A stretch of 64,000 bases of DNA from Coriobacteriaceae bacterium (GTDB lineage: Bacteria; Actinomycetota; Coriobacteriia; Coriobacteriales; Coriobacteriaceae). Location of the stretch: contig DAJPFV010000001.1 of the NCBI GenBank assembly GCA_025993015.1, positions 1,984,001 to 2,048,000 on the forward strand, given 5' to 3'. Position 1 is the first letter of the stretch. Every line of letters begins with the position of its first letter. The notes under the pieces were generated by a model. It had not been told where the DNA came from. It worked only from the letters and a program-made list of their open reading frames with translations, and ran no database searches. Shown piece by piece: positions 27,601 to 34,991 of the stretch. The position numbers were made by a program, and so were the translations under genes.

Positions 27601-27658
27601 AAAGCCATATAAGCCTACATCTGATGACAATTGTAGGCTTATATGGCTTTTCATGGAA
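27601..27658 (-). promoter_or_regulatory. AbiE promoter with perfect 19-bp inverted-repeat operator
   Basis: AAAGCCATATAAGCCTACA (27601-27619) is perfectly inverted at 27632-27650, with 12 bp between. On the minus strand TTCCAT (27658-27653) and TACAAT (27635-27630) are 17 bp apart and make a plausible -35/-10 pair; the second lies within the spacer and inner edge of the repeat. Binding of AbiEi here would block transcription, as known for other AbiE systems. Confidence 0.75.
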
Positions 27659-27769
27659 CGACTCATTGCGGCACCTCCCTCGCCATGACGGTGCCTTACT
27701 TTGATGGCCCTTTCCTCGTTTGCATCTGCTATATGAAGGAACGTCGATTCTGGTGCTCGGGCGAAGGCG

Positions 27770-28714
27770 CTACGCGATGAAATTCTCCACCAGCGTAACC
27801 ATGGAGTCCTTCTCGCTTGGGTCAGAGAGGGCAATCATGAGCGTCATGGCCGCGAGCGCGTTGCCCTCCACGCGGAGTCTTTCGCCGTTGCGCAGTATCC
27901 CGTTCTTGTCGAGGAAGTGAATGAAGAGCGCCGCTGCAGAGCGCTTGTTGCCATCCAAGAATGGATGGTCCTTCACTACGAGGTAGAGAAGGTTGGCGGC
28001 CTTTGCTTGAACGGAGGGATATAGGTCTTGGTCGCCAAAGCCCTGATAGAGGGCGCTGATGATTCCGGCGAACTGGTTGTCCCGCTCTCGTCCGAACAGG
28101 GTGGACGACGAGTAGAACGGTAGGCTGCGGACGACTTCGAGGGCTTCGGTGTAACCGAGCTCCCAGTTGGGCTCGTTGCCCTGGGGCGCCTTCATCCTTC
28201 CCGTGTCGTATTCATCGAGCAGAGTCAGGCTCGGAAGGTACTTCTGTAGAATTTCTGCCGCACCGGAGAGTTCCGGAGTACTCGACCTCTCGAGGACCTT
28301 GAAGACCGTTCCGAGCGCCTCGAGTCTCTTTTGGTTGATGGAGTATCCCTGGAGTAGATGCTGCTTGAGCACGCCATTTGCCCACCGGCGGAAGTACACG
28401 CCCTGCTGAGACTTCACGCGGTAGCCAACCGAGATGATCATGTCGAGGTTGTAGTGCTCGACCTGACGTTTGACCGTTCTTGTTCCCTCTAAGCGAACTA
28501 TTTCAAAAAATGAAATAGTTCGAATTCCGGCAAGCTCTTCCTTTGCTGCGGAATGAATGTGCTTGGAGATAGTCGGCACTCCGCGCCCGAACAACGTCGC
28601 CATCTGCTGCTGGGTTAGCCAGACCGTATCGCCGTCGACGCGCACGTCAAGGTGGACTGCGTGGTCGGGGTCCTCGTACAAAGCGATCTGCTGGCTTGCG
28701 TTGGAATTGTCCAT
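27770..28714 (-). CDS. RhuM-Fic fusion protein
   Basis: 314 residues from an ATG with AAGGGG. The N-terminal part is RhuM-like (DTVWLTQQQMATLFGRGVPT, HYNLDMIISVGYRVKS, YFRRWANGVLKQHLLQGYSI). The C-terminal part is a Fic/Doc domain with the AMP-transfer motif HPFLDGNKRSAA at 250-261; catalytic His250 and the nucleotide-binding Gly, Asn, Lys and Arg are present. Fic enzymes usually add AMP to a target protein. The RhuM part may be a DNA-binding or regulatory module. A palindrome lies inside codons 65-74. Such fusions are frequent in defence and mobile regions. Confidence 0.88.
   Translation of the reverse strand: MDNSNASQQIALYEDPDHAVHLDVRVDGDTVWLTQQQMATLFGRGVPTISKHIHSAAKEELAGIRTISFFEIVRLEGTRTVKRQVEHYNLDMIISVGYRVKSQQGVYFRRWANGVLKQHLLQGYSINQKRLEALGTVFKVLERSSTPELSGAAEILQKYLPSLTLLDEYDTGRMKAPQGNEPNWELGYTEALEVVRSLPFYSSSTLFGRERDNQFAGIISALYQGFGDQDLYPSVQAKAANLLYLVVKDHPFLDGNKRSAAALFIHFLDKNGILRNGERLRVEGNALAAMTLMIALSDPSEKDSMVTLVENFIA
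28494..28522. repeat. 12-bp inverted repeat inside the RhuM-Fic gene
   Basis: CGAACTATTTCA (28494-28505) and TGAAATAGTTCG (28511-28522) are perfect inverted arms around AAAAA. They encode part of ISFFEIVRL at residues 65-74, directly before the YNLD motif, the same place as the palindrome in the first RhuM gene. Confidence 0.8.
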
Positions 28715-29078
28715 GATGTATGCCCCTTCGGTTTAGTCGACATGCTATGATCCGCACGCCGGAGGACGAGTGGTTTCAACATGCCGGTATTGCGTAGCTT
28801 CAACCGGCATCCCGCCGGTCAGTCGGCGTCGCGTGCGCCGGCTAAGCCAGGGTCGGGGCAGCGGGGATCCGCGGCGCCGGCGCTTCGTACCATTGGGGGC
28901 CTCCGAAGCGACTTTCACTCTGTCTTATTCTGGTAGATACAGTGTACCACGAAACGCGAACATGCGTACGTATTTCTGTTTAAATTTTAGCTGGACGCGG
29001 CGGTGTGTCGTCCTCTGCCTTGTTCTCCGAAGCCAGCTGTATTCCGGGCCGCGGTTCTACAAGGCAGGGGGTAGTCAG
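28715..29078. other. Non-coding gap with several hairpins (364 bp)
   Basis: No convincing protein gene. Inverted repeats seen: ATGCCGGT/ACCGGCAT (28781-28788 with 28803-28810) and a CGCTTCG/CGAAGCG pair further on, near 28890-28915. The stretch lies between the divergent RhuM-Fic start and the small hydrophobic peptide, so it may be a structured leader of the latter. Confidence 0.4.
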
Positions 29079-29138
29079 ATGGATAGGATTATCCTTCTCC
29101 TACTTCTCTTGACCTTCCTGGTCATCCTGAGCAAGTAA
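29079..29138 (+). CDS. Small hydrophobic peptide, Ibs-like (possible type I toxin)
   Basis: ATG 29079 to TAA 29138 encodes MDRIILLLLLLTFLVILSK, 19 residues, with GGGGG seven bases before the start. One positively charged N-terminal residue and an almost pure Leu/Ile/Val core resemble the 18-19 residue Ibs membrane toxins of enterobacteria. It sits within a defence-type island. No antisense RNA promoter could be recognised, so the type I toxin idea is only a hypothesis. An in-frame extension upstream looks non-coding. Confidence 0.45.
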   Translation: MDRIILLLLLLTFLVILSK

Positions 29139-29144
29139 TGGGCT

Positions 29145-29649
29145 TTAGTGGGTGCCAAGCTCTACTTTGCTGGCCATCTGGTTCAGCTAGCTGGCATTGT
29201 GGTCGGCGTGCGCGGCGCCCTTGCCCATGCCAACTGGGACTTTTCGGCAAAGCGCGAGGGATATCTTGCCCGTGCCGTGCACCCGGGCAACTTCAGCGCC
29301 GTTACGGGCGCCTGCCAGATGGTCCGTCGCGACGTTTATGAACGGGTTGAAGGCTGCGACGAGAAGTTTGCCGTCGGTTTTAACGATGCGGATTTTTGCC
29401 TGCGCGTATGGGGGCTACCGCACCATCTTTACACCTTATGCTGAGCTGCACCACTACGAGTTCACTTCGCGCAGCAGGGAAGAGGCCAGCGAGGAAAAGC
29501 TGCGCCGTTGGAAGCGCGAGCAGGCACTGTTTATGCAGCACTGGCTGGAGTTCTTCTTGACGGGTGATCCGTGGCTGGGGCCGAACCTTAGCAGCGAGTG
29601 CGTGTATGGTGCGCTGAAAATTACTGTGCTTGTTCTGGCTTGTTGCTAG
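29145..29649 (+). pseudogene. Broken 3' fragment of a double-GT2 glycosyltransferase
   Basis: The fragment matches the last about 150 residues of the 23125-25611 protein: GAKLYFAGHLVQLAGIVVGV, GNFSAVTGACQMVRRDV, then DADFCLRVWG. After GTATGG a 5-base loss relative to the intact gene moves the frame, and the match continues as YRTIFTPYAELHHYEFTS to DPWLGPNLS. DNA similarity is roughly 85-90% by eye, so it derives from a paralogue rather than a fresh copy. It has no start of its own. Confidence 0.85.
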
Positions 29650-29805
29650 GCGTAGCGCGCGTCCCGCCGGTTGAGAAGCTCGCAGTAGTTCGACACCGCC
29701 TCTACCTGCGGCGCCTGCTCCTGCGGCTCCTCCGGCTGCCCTTGCTGCCCTGCGGCTTACCATCCTACTCACCCACGTATGACTCCCGTGCCCCGAGCGG
29801 GCAAA

Positions 29806-29839
29806 AGGAAATGCCCACAACGTCTCCGTTGCGGGCATT
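29806..29839 (-). terminator. Terminator of the SIR2-HerA operon
   Basis: AATGCCCACAACG (29810-29822) and CGTTGCGGGCATT (29827-29839) pair with a single mismatch around TCTC. On the minus strand TTCCTTTTG follows. It begins 24 bp after the herA stop. Confidence 0.8.
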
Positions 29840-29862
29840 CTCCGGGCCGGCCACAAATAGCT

Positions 29863-31695
29863 TTATCGAATCCGATTGCTCTTCATCATCCGGATCGTTG
29901 GCGTCTCGTCGGCAAAGTCATCGTCTATTTGAAGTTCTAGGGGCACCGTAATGGAGCTCCCCAGCGCGGTCGCGGTTCCCGGGGCGAAAGCGGGAAGGCG
30001 CATGACCTGGCCATTTGATATGGAAGGGACATTGCGGCGAACGTAATCGAGGTCGTAAGAGTTCTGGATGCGGTGGATTATGAAGGCTCCCGTCTGAGAG
30101 AGTACGACGCGGGAAAGCTCGCTGGGGATTTGGCTGATGACGGTAAGGTAAATACCAAACTTGCGGCCCTCCCGTGCAATTCGATTGAACACTGAGTCGT
30201 CTGTCAGGTCTGCATCCCTGATATAGCGATGCGCCTCGTCAAAAATGAGATAGACGGGTGTTGAGGAACCTCTTCCCGCATCTAGACTAGCCTGAAAGAG
30301 TGTACGCGCAACGTAGTGGGAGAACAACTTCAGTCCCGACTCGTCGATTATCTGAGAGACGTCTAGCACAAGAATGCCACGCCACTTGTTTAAGAGGGCT
30401 GCAATTGACTCGCCCCGCTCAAGTGAGAAGAGGTCATGCGAATACCTTTCCCTAAGGTTTCTAAGCTGAGTAACCAGCCCCTCTGAATACGACCTTATCT
30501 GACGGTTGCCCCGCACTTCTTCTTCATCGAACACGAAGTCAAGCGCATCGACGACGTCAGAGATTGAGACCTCCCTTTCGGGTTTCTCGTAGCTGCACAA
30601 GATGCGCTCGACATTGGGAAGGCCGTTGGACATGTATTCATCCTCGATGAACTCCTTCAAAAGGGACTCAAGCCCTTCGACGACATCTTTCGATATGTTT
30701 CCGTAATCCAAATTGAAGGACGCTAGCAAATTGTGAGCAATCCGAGCACGAGAGTGGGGCTCAGATCGTTGTCCGCGAATCGCGTCAAGGTCTTTCTCGA
30801 TCGGCTGGTAATACTTTGAGACCTGAAACTTCCTCGCTGCGTGGCTATCGATGCTCGTGTCCCGAATTGCGGTATATGCGAAGGCTGCAAATAGCTTCTT
30901 CTTGCCCTCCTCGTTGAGGTGGGAGTATCTCACGGCCCTCTCAAGCAGAGGTTTCTGGATGCGTCGCGAGGGGTCGAGAATAGCTGACCAGTCATCCATC
31001 GACAACTCTCCAGGCGCGAGGTGGTACTCATCGGCATCGATTCGTCTCGTGCAGCCGTAACCGCCGCGCGTGAGAAAGTCATAATCACCGTGCAGGTCGA
31101 AGACGATGAATCGGGGCTCTGCATCGAACGCGTTCTCGGCATCTAAGAGCGACGCTACTCTATCAAGCAGGAGCCGCGCGGTTGAGGACTTTCCCGAGCC
31201 GGTATTACCGAGAATAGCGAGATGACCAGAGAACAGAGAATCGATATCAAAAGTGGGTCTTACCGAATCGTATCCAGCGAGAGACCCAATCTCGACTCCT
31301 TCCCGTACGCAAAAGACCTTCTTGAGGATTGATTCATCGCAAGCGTAGACATTGGAACCGACCATAGGGAGGTCTACTACGCCGGGAACGTAGGTGGACT
31401 TCTCAATCTCCCCAATGGGGGTGGCTGTGAAGATGTAGCTCGTACTAAACCTCGACGACGGCTGGTCGGAATACGGTCTCTCGGCCTCTTCTGCGGAAAC
31501 CACGCGGAAGATAACCTTGGTAGATATGGAGAGGTAGGCGAAGAGGTACTGGTTGAGCCCGTTCAAATGCCTGGGCTTGCCATTGAGCATACGATCGGAA
31601 AAGTCGGAACGCGACGCGCGGAGCCTTATCTTCTCTTGGTCCATGTAGCAAATAGTGCCTATCAGCCAACCCGGCTTGGGGACTCCGTTATTCAT
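29863..31695 (-). CDS. herA: HerA-like ATPase of a SIR2-HerA defence module
   Basis: 610 residues from ATG 31695, which overlaps the sir2 end by 8 bp; an in-frame ATG at 31731 is also possible. HAS-barrel-like N-terminus, Walker A ILGNTGSGKSSTARLL at about 165-180, FIVFDLHGDYDFL, Walker B YLIFDEAHRYI near 500, and arginine-finger segment REGRKFGIYLTVISQIP. HerA is a hexameric DNA-translocating motor. Together with SIR2 it forms a known anti-phage system that depletes NAD+ in infected cells. Here it is the downstream gene of the pair, followed by a terminator. Confidence 0.92.
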   Translation of the reverse strand: MNNGVPKPGWLIGTICYMDQEKIRLRASRSDFSDRMLNGKPRHLNGLNQYLFAYLSISTKVIFRVVSAEEAERPYSDQPSSRFSTSYIFTATPIGEIEKSTYVPGVVDLPMVGSNVYACDESILKKVFCVREGVEIGSLAGYDSVRPTFDIDSLFSGHLAILGNTGSGKSSTARLLLDRVASLLDAENAFDAEPRFIVFDLHGDYDFLTRGGYGCTRRIDADEYHLAPGELSMDDWSAILDPSRRIQKPLLERAVRYSHLNEEGKKKLFAAFAYTAIRDTSIDSHAARKFQVSKYYQPIEKDLDAIRGQRSEPHSRARIAHNLLASFNLDYGNISKDVVEGLESLLKEFIEDEYMSNGLPNVERILCSYEKPEREVSISDVVDALDFVFDEEEVRGNRQIRSYSEGLVTQLRNLRERYSHDLFSLERGESIAALLNKWRGILVLDVSQIIDESGLKLFSHYVARTLFQASLDAGRGSSTPVYLIFDEAHRYIRDADLTDDSVFNRIAREGRKFGIYLTVISQIPSELSRVVLSQTGAFIIHRIQNSYDLDYVRRNVPSISNGQVMRLPAFAPGTATALGSSITVPLELQIDDDFADETPTIRMMKSNRIR

Positions 31696-32962
31696 TCCCG
31701 TCACCAAGCCCCAGAGATCCAGATGCAGCATCGTCTCCGAAGGTGATTTCAGGCCCGATAAAGTCAGCGAATTCCGAGAAATACAGCGGACGCTTGGGCT
31801 TCGGATCCCTTTCGCTTGGATATACGAAATAGGCGTTCGCGCCACCTGCTCTGTCGTAGAAATCCCGTGTGGGGGAACCAATATCGGTCTCTGCTGGGTT
31901 GCCGACGAAGGCGAGAAGAGTGAAGTCAGGCCTCGCAAGAGCCTGCCTGATTAGGTTCGATATATGCGAGTCTGCAAAGCTGAATCCGCACGTCAGAAGA
32001 ACGGTGTTGGGAACGGCGAGGATGTTTACGAACTCGCGAAACATATCGCTATAAGGAGTGCCTTGCGTTAGGGCATATTTGGAAGTCATCGGGGCAATAA
32101 GCTGTTTGTCGCCTTGGTATTCGTCGGCGATGTCGGGAAACTTTGGGGCCCTTACGACGTTACCGTCATAGACCCTCCAGTTGATGGAGCCGTGCATCTT
32201 GTAAAGGCGGAAGAAGGGGTTCACCGGTTCGTAGTGGTCTCTGAACCTCTCATCGAGGTCAATCGGCCTGCGATGGTATTCCCGCGGGCTGAATGTGGGC
32301 ATCAGCGCGTTCGAGAACCCGTCGACATAGGCGTAGTCGCTCGATTCAAGGGCCATCTCATGGAATAGGTCGTAGTTCGTGGTGAAGAGGTTGACAACAT
32401 CGAAGGCAGCCTGCCCTCCGCGCGCAAGAATCTGGCGGGATATACCAAGTCCCTGAACGAATCTGCGGTAGCTATCGAGGACGTCTGAGTGTTCTGTGTT
32501 GTATTTTATATCGACGGACTCGAGAAAGGCCTTGCGAACTGCATCGGAAACCCTCTTGTCTTCATCGGCGCTATCTAGAGAGCCCTCGATGCGCTGACTC
32601 AGCCACGAAAGGAGGTTCTCGATGTTCGAGTACTTCGCAGGGTCTTCGTTATCTCGACGTGCAATTTTGGTTATTCGACTTTCCAGAAGGGTAGATAGCT
32701 CGGGATCTTTGAGCTTGAGGTCCGCTCGCATGTTCCTGAAGGTTTCACCCATCAGGGGAATAGCCGGAGTAGATGCGCCTGAGCCGATAAGCGTGGCCAG
32801 GTTGATCGACCTGGAAAGAATGCCTTGGACAAAATGTCGGGCTTCCGAGGCGTTTACCTCACGCCTTGTTGCACCCCTCTGCAAGATAAAAAGGGACGTG
32901 GGGGATTCCTCCTGCACATCGGAGGGTGCGTCATCCGGTATATTCATCGCGTTGTCAGACAT
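31688..32962 (-). CDS. SIR2-domain NADase of a SIR2-HerA defence module
   Basis: 424 residues from an ATG with GGGAG. NAD-binding signatures: LATLIGSGASTPAIPL at about 54-69, LFTTNYD near 190, and the catalytic histidine in YKMHGSINW near 260. LLTCGFSFADSHISNLI and FTLLAFVGNPAE complete the Rossmann fold. Proteins of this kind cleave NAD+ when phage infection is sensed and form a large complex with HerA. The stop overlaps the herA start. A short open frame lies 10 bp upstream on the same strand and may belong to the unit. Confidence 0.92.
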   Translation of the reverse strand: MSDNAMNIPDDAPSDVQEESPTSLFILQRGATRREVNASEARHFVQGILSRSINLATLIGSGASTPAIPLMGETFRNMRADLKLKDPELSTLLESRITKIARRDNEDPAKYSNIENLLSWLSQRIEGSLDSADEDKRVSDAVRKAFLESVDIKYNTEHSDVLDSYRRFVQGLGISRQILARGGQAAFDVVNLFTTNYDLFHEMALESSDYAYVDGFSNALMPTFSPREYHRRPIDLDERFRDHYEPVNPFFRLYKMHGSINWRVYDGNVVRAPKFPDIADEYQGDKQLIAPMTSKYALTQGTPYSDMFREFVNILAVPNTVLLTCGFSFADSHISNLIRQALARPDFTLLAFVGNPAETDIGSPTRDFYDRAGGANAYFVYPSERDPKPKRPLYFSEFADFIGPEITFGDDAASGSLGLGDGNE

Positions 32963-32972
32963 GGTGTGCTCC

Positions 32973-33215
32973 CTATAAACTCAAAAACCTCTGCTCGAAC
33001 GCGCCCGGGAACTGGAACATTCGCTCCTTGCCCCAGATACTCACCCACGTCATCACCACGCCGTCGTTGCAGACGTACTTGGTGTCCGCTGACGGCTCGA
33101 TCCACTTACTCATGTCGTCTTCCGTCGCGTCGGGGTCATCGTCGTTGCGACCCTTGTACCCGCGCTCTGCAACTGCGTAACGTTCGAGGGACGGGAATCT
33201 TCTGCGATCGCCTAA
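32973..33215 (-). other. Short open frame or gene remnant just upstream of sir2
   Basis: Read leftward, 80 codons are open between a stop at 33216-33218 and the stop at 32973. The reading is protein-like: RYAVAERGYKGRN-DDDPDAT, then MSKWIEPSADTKYVCNDGVV, MTWVSIWGKERMFQFPGAF. No ATG occurs before the MSKW codon, which would give only about 46 residues. The stop is 10 bp from the sir2 start, as in an operon. It may be the 3' end of a lost gene or a small partner protein. I do not recognise the family. Confidence 0.4.
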
Positions 33216-33269
33216 CTATTCCGTCGCCGTGTATCATGTCCCTGTAAGCGGACTCGATAGGATTCATCC

Positions 33270-33686
33270 GTGCACGCCAGCGATGCCCTCATACAGACGC
33301 TCGCGACCGTCTGGGTTCCCATAACCCACATCGGGCCGGCCCTGGGCAAGGTCCCCAACTACATCAACAACTTGATCTCGCGCGGGCCGACTCCGCGCTG
33401 CGACACCATGGCCGCCATGCTCGGCGTCCGTGGCTACGCTCTCTGCGTGATCCTGCGCGAAGATGTTCCCGAGACGGTACTGTTTATTGATTATGGATTA
33501 TCGTCATCGGGTACAATCGAAGAGCCTTTATACAAACAGGAAGGGTATCTATGCAGCTTTCTGAGCAGCTTCTTCATACGACGATACGAATTGAAGCATC
33601 GCTTCCCTCAGGAGAGTGCTCGGTTGGAACTGGTTTCTTTTTCAAATTCTGCGATGACGGCAAGACATTTGTTCCTGCCGTCGTGA
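33270..33686 (+). CDS. Small helix-turn-helix-like protein (hypothetical)
   Basis: 138 residues from a GTG after ATAGGATT. The first about 75 residues read like a compact HTH regulator common in Coriobacteriia: VPITHIGPALGKVPNYINNL, then GPTPRCDTMAAMLGVRGYAL. The rest runs through the promoter and start of the protease gene in another frame and is probably not native, so a nearby original stop seems to have been lost. It could regulate the protease gene or the divergent SIR2-HerA genes. Confidence 0.45.
   Translation: MHASDALIQTLATVWVPITHIGPALGKVPNYINNLISRGPTPRCDTMAAMLGVRGYALCVILREDVPETVLFIDYGLSSSGTIEEPLYKQEGYLCSFLSSFFIRRYELKHRFPQESARLELVSFSNSAMTARHLFLPS
33487..33517 (+). promoter_or_regulatory. 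Possible promoter of the protease gene
   Basis: TTGATT (33487-33492) and TACAAT (33512-33517) are 19 bp apart, slightly long. The second box is 33 bp before the ATG at 33551. The local sequence is AT-rich compared with its surroundings. Confidence 0.35.
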
Positions 33687-34366
33687 CCAACAAACATGTG
33701 GTCAAGGGCGGATATGAATACCGGGTCATCTTCTCGCGAGCCGACGAGAACGGCAACTTGCTCAATATAAACGAGCGGCTGACCATGCGTGGCTCGGACA
33801 GCGATTGGATTTCGCATCCAGACGAGAACGTGGACTTGTGTGTACTGCCTATTGGCCCTGCTCTCAACGGTTTTATCCAGGCGGGTAAGCATCTGCTCAC
33901 TATACCGCTCAGTCTGGAGCTGCTTCCGACGAAGACGCTGATTAAAGACATGGGCTGCATGGAAGAAGTGACCATGATCGGGTACCCCAACGGCATCTGG
34001 GACGAGGCCAACAACTTGCCAATCGTGCGCAGGGGAATCACGGCGACTCCCTACAGATACGATTATCGGGGCGAGAAGGAATTCTTAGTGGACATGGCTT
34101 GCTACCCGGGTTCAAGCGGTTCCCCTGTCTTCCTGTACAACGAGGGAACCTATCTCGAGAATGGCGCGGTCGTCGTGGGAAGCAGACTCTATCTGTTGGG
34201 CATTCTACGCGCTGTTCCCATTAGAAACGTTCTCGGTGATATCACCGTATCTACGATTGCTCACGTAAACGTTCAAGACATGTTGAACTTGGGCATCGTC
34301 ATCAAGTCCGAACGCCTGAAAGACTTCGACCCAATCTTGAGAGAGCGCTTGAGTGTTCCAGAATAA
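33551..34366 (+). CDS. Trypsin-like serine protease domain protein
   Basis: 271 residues from ATG 33551 with AGGAAGGG. The chymotrypsin-fold triad is readable: His49 in VVTNKHVV, Asp95 in ENVDLCVL, and Ser189 in CYPGSSGSPVF. GTGFFFKF precedes the His, as in HtrA-type and anti-phage accessory proteases. There is no signal peptide or membrane span, so it should be cytoplasmic. It stands alone, divergent from SIR2-HerA and next to an IS remnant. Trypsin-like proteases occur in several defence systems as effectors or activators; whether this one does is inference from position. Confidence 0.8.
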   Translation: MQLSEQLLHTTIRIEASLPSGECSVGTGFFFKFCDDGKTFVPAVVTNKHVVKGGYEYRVIFSRADENGNLLNINERLTMRGSDSDWISHPDENVDLCVLPIGPALNGFIQAGKHLLTIPLSLELLPTKTLIKDMGCMEEVTMIGYPNGIWDEANNLPIVRRGITATPYRYDYRGEKEFLVDMACYPGSSGSPVFLYNEGTYLENGAVVVGSRLYLLGILRAVPIRNVLGDITVSTIAHVNVQDMLNLGIVIKSERLKDFDPILRERLSVPE

Positions 34367-34671
34367 TATTTAGGTCGCCCGCCGCACGTGGCGTTGGCGC
34401 ACCCGAGCGCTGCGGGCCTCGGTAGTCCGCGCCGAGTGCCGTCACCCGGCCTGTAGTGACCCTCACGTCATCGGTATGCCCGCGCCCCGGCCCTTCGCAC
34501 ACGGGTATGTCAGCGCCGCGGCCGGCGGGCGGCCAGCTGCCGGCCCGTTCGAAGCCCTACCTGAGTAGCTCGTTTGACCTGTATCGTTTTTTTCGGACAC
34601 GCAGGCTGGAAGGACCGCGACACCGCGGTGCCTTAGACTGCATGTGGGCTGATAAACGAAAGGATTGCCGA

Positions 34672-34991
34672 ATGGTCGCCAATCAGAAGAAGTACACCGA
34701 CGGGATCAGGCGGGAGACCGCCGACTACGTCATCTCGACGGGGTGCCCATAGCCCAGGCCTGCGACGAGCTCGGGCTCAACGCCAAGACGGTTAACGACT
34801 GGGCGCTCAAGCGCCGGCGCGAGCTCTCCGGCGAGCCCGACCCGAGAGCCGAGGACCGCGAGCTGCGCGAGGCCAAGAAGCGAATATGCGAGCTCAAGAT
34901 GGAGAATGCGTTCCTAAAAAAAGCCGCTGCCTTCTTCGCCAAAGAGAAGCACTCTAGCCAAGTGCGGGCTCGTGTTGCCGGAGAAAGGTAG
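34672..34991 (+). pseudogene. IS3 orfA (transposase HTH subunit), frameshifted
   Basis: ATG 34672 begins NQKKYTDGIRRETADYVIST and then stops after GCP. The continuation PIAQACDELGLNAKTVNDWA is in another frame, so a single base has been lost or gained at about 34742. Downstream ELREAKKRICELKMENAFLK is the leucine-zipper-like region followed by KKAAAFFAK. Confidence 0.8.
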
